This document shows positions 1 through 5,191 of a stretch of DNA of 5,191 nucleotides, one piece after another. Both the position numbers and the translations under genes were made by a program. Under the pieces are notes generated by a model. The model made no database searches, was not told the origin of the DNA, and was given only the letters and a program-made list of their open reading frames with translations. This stretch comes from an uncultured Lachnobacterium sp. (GTDB lineage Bacteria; Bacillota; Clostridia; Lachnospirales; Lachnospiraceae): assembly GCA_900550545.1 (NCBI GenBank), contig URSS01000077.1, positions 1 through 5,191 of the forward strand. The letters run 5' to 3'. Position 1 is the stretch's first letter. Every line of letters begins with the position of its first letter.

Positions 1-598
1 AGGGAAGCAGGCTCTTTTGTCGCAGCTGCAGTGCTATCCCGAACTGCAGCCCCTGCTGCCGCTCTGGGAGGAAGTTTTATCGCAGAACACGTTTTTATTC
101 TCCAATGACTTATCCAGTCCATTGCACTATCGACTGCTCACTGCCGCTCCGGGTTCCTTTGGGACGTATGCTGAGGTCGGAAAAGAGCTTGCCGACAAGC
201 TCGAGGCGAACCGCCTTTCTTTTACCGACTGGGACGATCTCTGCGTAAGACTCAAGACCCGCGAAATCACCTACAGCAAAATCAGCCGCTGTCTGTGCCG
301 GATTCTGCTCTCTATTCCGCAGGAAATGCTCCTTGCTGCCCGTGATAACGACTATACACCTTACGCCCGGATTCTCGGTTTTCGGAAGAGCGCGTCTCCC
401 CTGCTGTCCGTCCTTAAGAAAAACAGCAGCATTCCGCTCATCTCCCGCCCCGCTGCTGCAGCCCGCAGCCTTTCTCCGGAAGCACTCGCTCTCTATGAAA
501 AGGATGTGCTTGCTGCACATCTGACGCAGACTGCACGCTGTGCAAAAACCGGGCAGCTGCCGGTTCACGAGTATACCCGCCAACTCATTCTGCTGTAG
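1..598 (+). CDS. tmcAL: tRNA(Met) cytidine acetate ligase, C-terminal part (5' end outside window)
   Basis: TmcAL (YlbM family, formerly DUF795) uses ATP and acetate to make N4-acetylcytidine at the wobble position (C34) of elongator tRNA(Met) in the cytoplasm. Only about 199 C-terminal residues are present, against roughly 400 for the family. The reading frame is open to base 2, so the TTG at 17 is probably internal and the N-terminal nucleotidyltransferase domain lies off the left edge. Recognition rests on two family-typical C-terminal blocks: KTREITYSKISR (bases 254-289), matching the 'LKT(K/R)RYT.(T/S)RI.R' helix, and YARILGFRKSASPLL...KKNSSIPLISR (362-448), matching the 'Y.RVLGF...LL...KK.S.LPLI' block. 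The frame ends at TAG 596-598. Base composition is GC-rich, unlike the IS element downstream. The call is by remembered motif similarity, not by alignment; the catalytic residues cannot be checked here. Confidence 0.85.
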   Translation, partial: GKQALLSQLQCYPELQPLLPLWEEVLSQNTFLFSNDLSSPLHYRLLTAAPGSFGTYAEVGKELADKLEANRLSFTDWDDLCVRLKTREITYSKISRCLCRILLSIPQEMLLAARDNDYTPYARILGFRKSASPLLSVLKKNSSIPLISRPAAAARSLSPEALALYEKDVLAAHLTQTARCAKTGQLPVHEYTRQLILL

Positions 599-607
599 CC
601 GGCCACA

Positions 608-639
608 GGACTGCGCAGCCGCTGCAGTGTCCGCGTTTT
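608..639 (+). terminator. Possible weak intrinsic terminator after tmcAL
   Basis: GGAC-TGC (608-614) can pair with GCA-GT-GTCC (624-632) if GT is bulged, giving a seven-pair GC-rich stem. An inner AG/CT pairing closes around CCG. A run of four T follows at 636-639 after three bases (GCG). The short T run and the bulge make it a weak candidate. The rest of the 599-672 gap holds no convincing gene. Confidence 0.35.
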
Positions 640-672
640 ACAGCACGCTGTGCCACCCTGCCGCATCCTCCG

Positions 673-700
673 TGATTATTCCGGGGATCTCTGAGCCACC
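673..700 (+). repeat. IS21 left terminal inverted repeat
   Basis: The outermost left end begins TGATTATTCCGG and finishes CTGAGCCACC. It pairs with 3232-3258 read on the opposite strand (TGAATATTACGG ... AGAGCCGCC). The first 12 bases agree at 10 positions, and the inner GAGCC(A/G)CC block agrees at 7 of 8. This is the probable cleavage end recognised by IstA. Confidence 0.8.
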
Positions 701-767
701 TGTCCGGACTTTGAGAGCCACCATTCCGGAGAATGAGTGCCATATATTCCGGTAATTCAGAGCCGCC
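678..767 (+). repeat. Four tandem 22-23 bp repeats in the IS left end (probable IstA sites)
   Basis: Four head-to-tail units start at 678, 701, 723 and 746. Each begins (A/T)(T/G)TCCGG. Units 1, 2 and 4 end GAGCC(A/G)CC after a variable centre; unit 3 ends GTGCCATAT and is the most diverged. The spacing is 23, 22 and 23 bases, about two helical turns, so bound proteins would lie on one face of the DNA. In the IS21 family such multiple end repeats bind the IstA transposase; that role is inferred here. They lie upstream of istA and could also let IstA repress its own promoter. Confidence 0.8.
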
Positions 768-779
768 TTATTGGGCTCT

Positions 780-809
780 ATTACATATATTTCCTTTATA
801 CTGTAAATA
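780..809 (+). promoter_or_regulatory. Candidate istA promoter region (weak)
   Basis: The AT-rich stretch between the left-end repeats and istA holds a good -10 candidate, TATACT (797-802), but its best -35 partner, TTGGGC (771-776), is 20 bases away. An alternative is ATTACA (780-785), then 18 bases, then TAAATA (804-809). Neither is a strong sigma-70-type match, so only the general location is supported. Confidence 0.3.
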
Positions 810-824
810 CACACCTTTGGTGTG
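810..824 (+). other. Small hairpin in the istA leader
   Basis: CACACC (810-815) and GGTGTG (819-824) form a perfect six-pair stem around TTT. It ends ten bases before the istA Shine-Dalgarno core, AAAGGAGG (834-841). No T run follows, so it is not an intrinsic terminator. It could be an operator-like dyad or an RNA element in the leader; its function is unknown. Confidence 0.45.
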
Positions 825-850
825 AATACAGATAAAGGAGGTCGTAAGTT

Positions 851-2395
851 ATGACCAAGTATCGTGAAATCCTACGCTTGAAAAGCTTAGGATTCAGTGA
901 GAGGAACATCGCACAGAGTTGCGGTGTATCCAGAAACACAGTCGCTAAAGTTTTGAAAAAGGCAGCGGAAATCAATCTTTCATGGCCGCTGGATTTCGAC
1001 ATGACCGACAGCGCACTAGAGGAGCTGATGTTTCCTAAGGATAAATCGGCAACGAATAAACGCATGCCAAACTTTGACTACATCCGCAAAGAACTTCTGC
1101 GGAACGGCGTAAACAAAAAGCTTCTCTGGGTAGAATACTGCGAGGAGTGCCGCATGAGCAGCGAAGAGCCTCTAATGTATTCTCAGTTCTGCTACTACAT
1201 CCAGAAGGATGAAGAAAAACGCAGGGCTACCATGCATATCCCCAGAAAACCAGGTGAACAGATTGAAGTTGACTGGGCCGGTGACCCTGCCCACATCATT
1301 GATCCGGACACCGGAGAAATCACAGATGCATGGATATTTGTAGGTGTATTAACTTACAGTCAGTATGCTTTTGTAAAAGCATATATGAATGAGAAAATCG
1401 ACAACTGGATCAAAGCTCATGTCCAGATGTTTGATTTCTTTGGAGGTGTCACACCTATGCTCGTTTCTGATAACTGTACAACCGCAGTGAATCATAAAAA
1501 GAGTGACTGGTACAACACTGCCTTAAACACAACTTATCATGAGATGGCAGAACATTATAATCTTGCCATCCTTCCGGCCAGAGTCCGGAAACCTAAGGAT
1601 AAACCGAATGTAGAGGGATCAGTAGGAAAGATATCCACATGGATAACAGCAGCCCTTCGCAATGAGCAGTTTTTCTCTCTTGCAGAATTGAATGCTTCAA
1701 TCCGTGAAAAACTGGATGCCTACAATGCCCGTAAATTCCAGAAAAAGGAATGTAGCAGACTCAGTTTATTTCTTGGGGAAGAAATGCCATTACTGGCGCC
1801 GTTGCCTGCTACACCTTTTGAACTGGCTGAGTGGAAACAAGCCACCGTCCAGTTTAACTATCACATCGCAGTAGACAGAATGTTCTACTCCGTGCCTTAT
1901 CAGTATATCAAAAATAAGGTTGATGTGCGTATAACAGATACAACGGTTGAAATATTTTATAATCACAATCGTATTGCCTCTCACAGACGGCTCTATGGAA
2001 GAAGCGGTCAGTATTCTACAGTGACAGAACATATGCCACCGGAACACCAGAAATATCTGGAATGGAACGGTGAACGGTTCCGTAAGTGGGCTGATTCGAT
2101 TGGAATTAACACAAGTAAGGTTGTCGATGCAATACTTACCTCCGGCAGGATTGAACAGCAATCCTACAGAAGCTGCATGGGATTATTGAAACTGGCAGAA
2201 AAACATTCGCCAGAAAAACTGGAACAGGTCTGCGCCACGGCGCTCTCTTATTCCGGTAAACCCAGCTATAAAAGTATCAAAAATCTATTGGCCGCAACAA
2301 AGGATGAACCTGATACCGGATCAGAATCATCTCAGGCAGTAAAACCACACGGCATAACCAGAGGAGCCAGATACTATGGAGGTAAACAAGCATGA
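851..2395 (+). CDS. istA: IS21-family transposase IstA
   Basis: IstA cuts the element ends and joins them to target DNA as an RNase H-fold DDE transposase. The protein has 514 residues, within family range. Residues 1-40 form a helix-turn-helix (LKSLGFSERNIAQSCGVSRN). The catalytic triad is visible as D141 in EVDWAGD, D207 in PMLVSDNCT and E255 in KPNVEGSVGK, with 47 residues between the last two. The later part (about 325-385, including NYHIAVDRMFYSVPYQYI) resembles the beta-barrel domain that follows the core in Mu/IS21 transposases. The ATG at 851 is chosen because AAAGGAGG lies nine bases upstream and the HTH starts at once. The 3' end overlaps istB by ATGA, so the two are probably translated as a coupled operon. 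No frameshift or lost catalytic residue is seen. Confidence 0.95.
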   Translation: MTKYREILRLKSLGFSERNIAQSCGVSRNTVAKVLKKAAEINLSWPLDFDMTDSALEELMFPKDKSATNKRMPNFDYIRKELLRNGVNKKLLWVEYCEECRMSSEEPLMYSQFCYYIQKDEEKRRATMHIPRKPGEQIEVDWAGDPAHIIDPDTGEITDAWIFVGVLTYSQYAFVKAYMNEKIDNWIKAHVQMFDFFGGVTPMLVSDNCTTAVNHKKSDWYNTALNTTYHEMAEHYNLAILPARVRKPKDKPNVEGSVGKISTWITAALRNEQFFSLAELNASIREKLDAYNARKFQKKECSRLSLFLGEEMPLLAPLPATPFELAEWKQATVQFNYHIAVDRMFYSVPYQYIKNKVDVRITDTTVEIFYNHNRIASHRRLYGRSGQYSTVTEHMPPEHQKYLEWNGERFRKWADSIGINTSKVVDAILTSGRIEQQSYRSCMGLLKLAEKHSPEKLEQVCATALSYSGKPSYKSIKNLLAATKDEPDTGSESSQAVKPHGITRGARYYGGKQA

Positions 2396-3168
2396 CAAAT
2401 CAAAGTACAATCGATAAACTTATTGAAATGCGTCTGACTGCTATGGCAGATGCATTCCGCATCCAGATAGATGATCCTGCAATGAAGGAAGTTCCATTCG
2501 AAGATCGGTTCGGCATGCTTGTTGATGTCGAATACAGCAACCGTAAAAACAATCGTCTGAAAAGACTGATCCGTCAGGCTGAGTTTGAACAGCCAGATGC
2601 CAGCATCGCAGCGATCGATTACCATTCTGGACGAAAGCTGAACAAAGCACTGATCAACCGTTTGGCAACCTGTGAATACATTACAGAATACCGGAACATC
2701 TTTATTACTGGAGCAACTGGGAGTGGTAAAACTTATATGGCCTGTGCTTTTGGTATGGAAGCATGCAAGCGCTATTACTCAGTACGGTATGTACGACTTC
2801 CCGATCTATTATTGGACTTACAGACTGCCAGGGACAATGGGACTTTCGCAACTGTCCTGAAGAAATATACCAAGCCAATAGTATTGATCATTGATGAGTG
2901 GCTGCTTCTTAAACTGACAGAAGCTGAAGCCAGAAATCTTTTTGAACTGATACATAAAAGACGTAAAAAATCTTCAACGATCTTTTGTTCTCAGTTCCGT
3001 GAAAGTGAATGGTACCAGCAAATCTGTGATGGTGAAAGTACTCTTGCCGATGCTATCATGGATCGTATATCGTATGATTCCTATAAGATCGATATTGAAA
3101 GTGTTGACCCGTCTAAAGACCTCTCTATGAGAGAAATATATGGACTGGATCCAGCAATGGCAAAGTAA
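2392..3168 (+). CDS. istB: IS21-family helper ATPase IstB
   Basis: IstB is the AAA+ ATPase partner of IstA. In the family it oligomerises on DNA, selects and remodels the target, and stimulates IstA-driven insertion. It is related to DnaC/DnaA-type ATPases. The 258 residues match the usual length. Residues 1-100 form the N-terminal region, with the family-like start IDKLIEMRLTAMADAF and the R-K-N-N-R-L-K-R-L segment at 51-59. Walker A is GATGSGKT (107-114). Walker B is IVLIIDEW (163-170, D168-E169). A sensor-like CSQF (199-202) and DAIMDRI (220-226) follow. The start ATG overlaps the istA stop (ATGA), and GGAGG (2378-2382) lies nine bases upstream within istA. It ends at TAA with no terminator before the right-end repeats, so transcripts may run on toward the next gene. 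Confidence 0.95.
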   Translation: MTNQSTIDKLIEMRLTAMADAFRIQIDDPAMKEVPFEDRFGMLVDVEYSNRKNNRLKRLIRQAEFEQPDASIAAIDYHSGRKLNKALINRLATCEYITEYRNIFITGATGSGKTYMACAFGMEACKRYYSVRYVRLPDLLLDLQTARDNGTFATVLKKYTKPIVLIIDEWLLLKLTEAEARNLFELIHKRRKKSSTIFCSQFRESEWYQQICDGESTLADAIMDRISYDSYKIDIESVDPSKDLSMREIYGLDPAMAK

Positions 3169-3186
3169 ACTTAATAAACAAAATGA

Positions 3187-3253
3187 GGTGGCTCCGTTAG
3201 TCCGGACAGGTGGCTCTCGCCACACCGGACTGGCGGCTCTGCCGTACCGTAAT
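3187..3253 (-). repeat. Three tandem 22-23 bp repeats in the IS right end (probable IstA sites)
   Basis: Three units (3187-3208, 3209-3231, 3232-3253) are inverted copies of the left-end repeats. On the + strand each begins GG(T/C)GGCTC and the first two end with a CCGGAC-type core. Read on the minus strand, the innermost unit shares 18 of 22 positions with left unit 2 (starts TGTCCGGACT, ends GAGCCACC). The right end has three units where the left has four. By analogy with IS21 these are transposase binding sites. Confidence 0.8.
3200..3230 (+). other. Strong hairpin formed by right-end repeats
   Basis: GTCCGG (3200-3205) pairs with CCGGAC (3225-3230), and inside it GTGGC (3210-3214) pairs with GCCAC (3219-3223) around TCTC. 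That gives eleven GC-rich pairs with a 4/1 asymmetric internal loop. It lies between istB and the Rpn-type gene. No T run follows, so it is not a classic intrinsic terminator, but in a read-through transcript it could slow RNA polymerase or insulate the downstream gene. Confidence 0.5.
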
Positions 3254-3258
3254 ATTCA
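3232..3258 (-). repeat. IS21 right terminal inverted repeat
   Basis: Read inward on the minus strand this starts TGAATATTACGG and ends AGAGCCGCC, matching the left end at 673-700. The CA at 3257-3258 is taken as the last two bases of the element. No further similarity to the left side is seen beyond that point. Confidence 0.75.
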
Positions 3259-3288
3259 GAAGTCTTCCTGGTATATGATGAATGTATC

Positions 3289-3295
3289 AGAAAGG
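3289..3295 (+). promoter_or_regulatory. Ribosome binding site supporting the 3302 start
   Basis: AGAAAGG lies six bases before ATG 3302. The alternative ATG codons at 3275 and 3278 have only AGAAG about twelve or more bases upstream. This makes 3302 the best-supported start of the Rpn-type gene. Confidence 0.55.
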
Positions 3296-3301
3296 CAAAA
3301 G

Positions 3302-4378
3302 ATGGAGACAATCAATACACCTTATGATGACACTTTCCGCACGCTGCTGCAGGACTGCCCAGAGCTGGTGGTTCCACTGATTAACGAGCTGTTCGGCACG
3401 AATTATACCGGGCGGGAAGTAGTGGTATCGAATGAGAACGAGATTTTTTTGAGGAATCCGGAGGGGGAAAAGGAGAAGCGGGTTACGGATTCCAACCTGA
3501 CATTGATTTCTTTAAAGGGAATTTCCAAACGGTATCATCTGGAATGCCAGAGCACACCGGATGGGACAATGGAAATTCGGATGTGGGAATATGATGCGCA
3601 GATTGCTTTGAGGAATAAGGAATACCGGGACGGCGTGCTGTATGTGAAATTTCCGGATTCTGCAGTGATCTATCTGAGGAGCAATTCGAATACACCGGAT
3701 GAGTTGAAAATTTGTATTTGCGTTGGGAAAAAGGAAATATTTTACGAAATTCCGATTTTGAAAGTAAAAAATTATACTTTGAACGAAATTTTTGAAAAAC
3801 AGCTGTGGATGCTGATCCCGTTTTATATTTTTCGGTATGAAAAAGAATTTCGAAAAATTAATGGAGATGAAAAACGGCTTCGCAGTCTGCGGATGGAATA
3901 TGAGAACGTAGCTGCACGGCTGGATCAGGAGTGCCAAAGCGGGCGTATGAAGCCAATTACCGGCGGCGCGTTGTGTGAACTGGCGAATAATGTAGTGGAA
4001 AAACTGGCATCGAAATATGACAATGTGGAGAAGGAGGTTACGGAAGTTATGGGAGGAAAAGTGTTGAATTATCGGTCGAAGGAGATTTTTCGGGAAGCCA
4101 TGGAGAAGGGGCTGGAAGAAGGACGTAGGAAAGGTCAAGAAGAAGGACGCGAGGAAGGACTGGAAGAGGGACGTAAAGAAGGTCGTAAAGAAGGACGCTT
4201 AGAAGGACGCTTAGAAGGACGCTTAGAAGGACGTCTGGAAGGATCTAATCAAAAAACGGTCGAGTTGGTAACTAAAAAGTATCAAAAAGGCGATTCTGTA
4301 TCCAAAATAGCGGAAGACCTTCTGATGAGTGTAGAGGAAGTAGAAGAAATCCTGGGGAAAATGACAGTAAGTCAGTAA
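3302..4378 (+). CDS. Rpn-family recombination-promoting nuclease / PD-(D/E)XK transposase-like protein
   Basis: The Rpn (YhgA-like) family are PD-(D/E)XK DNA endonucleases linked to RecA-independent recombination and often annotated as transposases. From ATG 3302 the protein has 358 residues. The N-terminus INTPYDDTFRTLLQDCPEL is the family's usual opening. Candidate active-site residues are D63 in VTDSNL and E81-x-Q83 in YHLECQS, the E-x-Q variant typical of the family. Residues about 269-314 are a charged E-G-R/L-x repeat, then a tail with an HTH-like stretch (KGDSVSKIAEDLLMSVEEV). The frame stays open upstream to 3140, through the IS end, so longer starts (3140, 3275, 3278) are formally possible. 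I prefer 3302 for its ribosome site and its match to the family start. The IS end lies 44 bp upstream, so the native promoter was probably displaced. Cellular role here is unknown; family assignment is confident, activity is not. Confidence 0.85.
   Translation: METINTPYDDTFRTLLQDCPELVVPLINELFGTNYTGREVVVSNENEIFLRNPEGEKEKRVTDSNLTLISLKGISKRYHLECQSTPDGTMEIRMWEYDAQIALRNKEYRDGVLYVKFPDSAVIYLRSNSNTPDELKICICVGKKEIFYEIPILKVKNYTLNEIFEKQLWMLIPFYIFRYEKEFRKINGDEKRLRSLRMEYENVAARLDQECQSGRMKPITGGALCELANNVVEKLASKYDNVEKEVTEVMGGKVLNYRSKEIFREAMEKGLEEGRRKGQEEGREEGLEEGRKEGRKEGRLEGRLEGRLEGRLEGSNQKTVELVTKKYQKGDSVSKIAEDLLMSVEEVEEILGKMTVSQ
4106..4237 (+). repeat. Eleven in-frame 12-bp tandem units in the Rpn gene
   Basis: Units of 12 bp start at 4106 and continue every 12 bases, encoding repeated E-G-x-x-E-G-x-x. 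Three consecutive copies at 4190-4225 are identical (GAAGGACGCTTA, coding E-G-R-L). Copies before and after vary (for example GAAGGTCGTAAA, GAAGGACGTCTG). Since the unit is four codons, gain or loss of copies by slippage keeps the frame. The peptide is highly charged and probably a helical or flexible spacer. Confidence 0.9.
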
Positions 4379-4389
4379 TAAACAGGCTT

Positions 4390-4463
4390 CCAATATTTAG
4401 AAGAGTGTGTATGCCGTTCTATCATCTAAGCAGATGTCAGGGCGGCATGTTTTCTAATATTGG
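4390..4463 (+). terminator. Nested hairpin and intrinsic terminator after the Rpn gene
   Basis: The core stem is ATGCCG (4411-4416) with CGGCAT (4443-4448), extended inward by TT/GG wobble pairs, CT/AG, a 2x2 internal loop and CATCT/AGATG around AAGC. GTTTTCT follows at 4449-4455, giving a good Rho-independent terminator on the + strand. Outside it, CCAATATTTAGAA (4390-4402) pairs with TTCTAATATTGG (4452-4463) with one bulged base, so the whole 74-bp stretch can fold as a cruciform-like structure. The outer arms are unusual for a plain terminator. Confidence 0.75.
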
Positions 4464-4478
4464 GGCGGCAAGGGCTGC

Positions 4479-4485
4479 GGGAGAG
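4479..4485 (+). promoter_or_regulatory. Ribosome binding site deciding the TTG start at 4494
   Basis: GGGAGAG ends eight bases before TTG 4494, ideal spacing. An in-frame TAA at 4455-4457 blocks upstream extension, and the first in-frame ATG (about base 4665) would remove conserved N-terminal residues. Together these fix TTG as the start. Confidence 0.7.
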
Positions 4486-4493
4486 AATCAAGA

Positions 4494-5191
4494 TTGAAAA
4501 AAGAACACTGGATTTGCGGCGGCGCAGGCTGTGAAGCGCCGCTGTTTCGAAGAAGCTTCTGGCTGGATAGGACAGAGCGCTTTCAAAGCGCCCGTCTGGA
4601 AATCTGCGGACTGGGGTATTTTCTATTCTATATCAATGGAAAAAGGATTAGCGATCAGGAGCTGATGCCGGCGATGACAGACTACGCGTCGGTGCTCGGC
4701 TGTGAAACAACGTATCCGGTATGGGAGGAGCGCAGCGCACACCGCTGCCGGTATTTAAGCTTTGACTTACTTCCGTATTTAAAGGCAGGAGAGAATGTAC
4801 TTGCAGTACGACTGGGCAATGGCTGGTATCATCAGACAGAACGGATTGCCGAAGGAAAATTTATTTTCGGGCTGCCGAAGCTTTGGTTTGAGCTGACGTT
4901 GACAGATGCAGACGGAAGACAGGAATGGATTGAAAGCGACCGGCAGACATTGTGGCATCCGGGCGGATTGCTGAAAAACAACCTCTTTTTGGGAGAGGTG
5001 CGGGATTTGCGGAAAGAGCCGGAAGGCTGGCAGTATCCGGGCGCTGATTTATCCGGTTGGAAGCCAGCACAGCTGGTCCATGCACCGGAAACCCTTTTAG
5101 AAGAGCAGACCTGTCCGCCGGATCGTGTGATCCGAAAGCTTTATCCGATCCTGATTGGGGAGTACGATGGCAGAAAAATGGTTCCGCTCGC
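4494..5191 (+). CDS. Alpha-L-rhamnosidase (GH78-type), N-terminal part (3' end outside window)
   Basis: GH78 enzymes hydrolyse terminal alpha-L-rhamnose from plant glycosides, pectin side chains or bacterial polysaccharides. The frame from TTG 4494 is open to the right edge: 232 residues of a protein that in the family usually exceeds 700. The visible part is the N-terminal beta-sandwich region: APLFRRSFWLD (15-25), then the family signature LGYFLFYINGKRI (40-52), LMPAMTDY (57-64), the LLPYLKAGENVLAVRLGNGWY block (92-112), and LFLGEVRDLR (164-173), which resembles the '..GE.YDAR' element of these enzymes. The catalytic (alpha/alpha)6 barrel lies beyond the window, so activity cannot be judged. 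No signal peptide or membrane segment is seen at the start, suggesting a cytoplasmic enzyme acting on imported glycosides. It follows the Rpn terminator closely, with no clear promoter between. The fold family is confident; the exact substrate is not. Confidence 0.88.
   Translation, partial: MKKEHWICGGAGCEAPLFRRSFWLDRTERFQSARLEICGLGYFLFYINGKRISDQELMPAMTDYASVLGCETTYPVWEERSAHRCRYLSFDLLPYLKAGENVLAVRLGNGWYHQTERIAEGKFIFGLPKLWFELTLTDADGRQEWIESDRQTLWHPGGLLKNNLFLGEVRDLRKEPEGWQYPGADLSGWKPAQLVHAPETLLEEQTCPPDRVIRKLYPILIGEYDGRKMVPL

Larger units (their letters stand above)
673..3258 (+). mobile_element. Complete IS21-family insertion sequence (istA-istB)
   Basis: The element is 2586 bp, a typical size for the IS21 family. 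It is defined by the istA-istB pair and by matching ends. The left end starts TGATTATTCCGG (673), and the right end read inward on the minus strand starts TGAATATTACGG (from 3258), so the element has the TG...CA termini usual in this family. Similarity continues to GAGCC(A/G)CC about 27 bases in from both sides. Both ends carry extra internal copies of the terminal motif, four left and three right, as is known for IS21-type elements whose transposase binds multiple end sites. Both genes are full length with their key motifs, so the copy looks capable of transposition. Immediate flanks (ATCCTCCG on the left, GAAGTCTT on the right) do not form a target duplication. The precise ends are inferred from the two termini alone. 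Confidence 0.9.

Noticed and set aside
110..583. Long minus-strand open frame opposite tmcAL
   Set aside because: It mirrors a conserved + strand gene, has Cys/Arg-rich unlikely composition and no recognisable motif.
593..608. Palindrome at the tmcAL stop codon (CTGTAGCC/GGCCACAG)
   Set aside because: It has a mismatch and no loop, so it would not form a useful RNA hairpin; likely chance in GC-rich DNA.
540..755. Small + strand frame running from tmcAL into the IS left end
   Set aside because: It overlaps the tmcAL 3' end in another frame and crosses the IS repeats; composition is low-complexity and no ribosome site is seen.
678..767. CRISPR-like array of short repeats
   Set aside because: Units are directly adjacent with no spacers, and inverted copies sit at the other IS end, so they are IS terminal repeats.
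3140..3301. Longer N-terminus for the Rpn protein
   Set aside because: These codons derive from istB and the IS end, lack a good ribosome site and do not match the family, whose proteins begin near the YDDTFR motif.
3512..4138. 208-residue minus-strand frame opposite the Rpn gene
   Set aside because: It is rich in F, I, H and P as expected for the complement of a Lys/Glu-rich gene, and shows no domain.
4430..4493. Promoter for the rhamnosidase gene
   Set aside because: TCTAAT (4453-4458) resembles a -10, but it lies inside the hairpin arm and no -35 is found at proper distance.
1..5191. A new defence or multi-gene system
   Set aside because: The four intact or partial gene types belong to known families, and only istA-istB show operon coupling. 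Nothing links the Rpn gene to a partner gene within the window.

Overview
The window looks like chromosomal DNA of a gut-type Firmicute, most likely a Clostridia/Lachnospiraceae-like bacterium. This is an inference from three things: a TmcAL (YlbM-type) tRNA-modification gene, a PD-(D/E)XK 'Rpn' nuclease with a Glu-Gly-Arg repeat tail of the sort common in that group, and a GH78-type alpha-L-rhamnosidase. Strong purine-rich Shine-Dalgarno sequences and a TTG start fit as well. No rRNA, tRNA or CRISPR array is visible.

Layout, all genes on the + strand. (1) 1-598: C-terminal half of a TmcAL-like tRNA(Met) cytidine acetate ligase, cut by the left window edge, followed by a possible weak terminator (608-639). 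(2) 673-3258: a complete, apparently intact IS21-family insertion sequence of 2586 bp. It has TG...CA ends, four 22-23 bp tandem repeats inside the left end and three inverted copies inside the right end. It carries istA (DDE transposase) and istB (AAA+ helper ATPase), coupled by an ATGA overlap. (3) 3302-4378: an Rpn/PD-(D/E)XK nuclease-transposase family gene starting 44 bp beyond the IS end. Its 3' part holds eleven 12-bp units that encode an E-G-R/L repeat, followed by an HTH-like tail. A long nested hairpin and terminator follow (4390-4463). (4) 4494-5191: the N-terminal part of an alpha-L-rhamnosidase with a TTG start, cut by the right window edge.

The genes do not form one pathway. The outer two are ordinary cell functions (tRNA wobble modification and plant/bacterial glycan breakdown). 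The centre is mobile or recombination-linked DNA: an IS21 element abutting a recombination-promoting nuclease gene. The IS has no visible target-site duplication, and it sits where the native promoter of the Rpn gene would be expected. It may therefore mark a rearrangement junction, and it could influence Rpn expression. I found no convincing undescribed multi-gene system. The most unusual details are the multi-copy asymmetric IS ends, the hairpin formed by the right-end repeats, the slippage-prone 12-bp repeat in the Rpn gene, and the nested hairpin after it.
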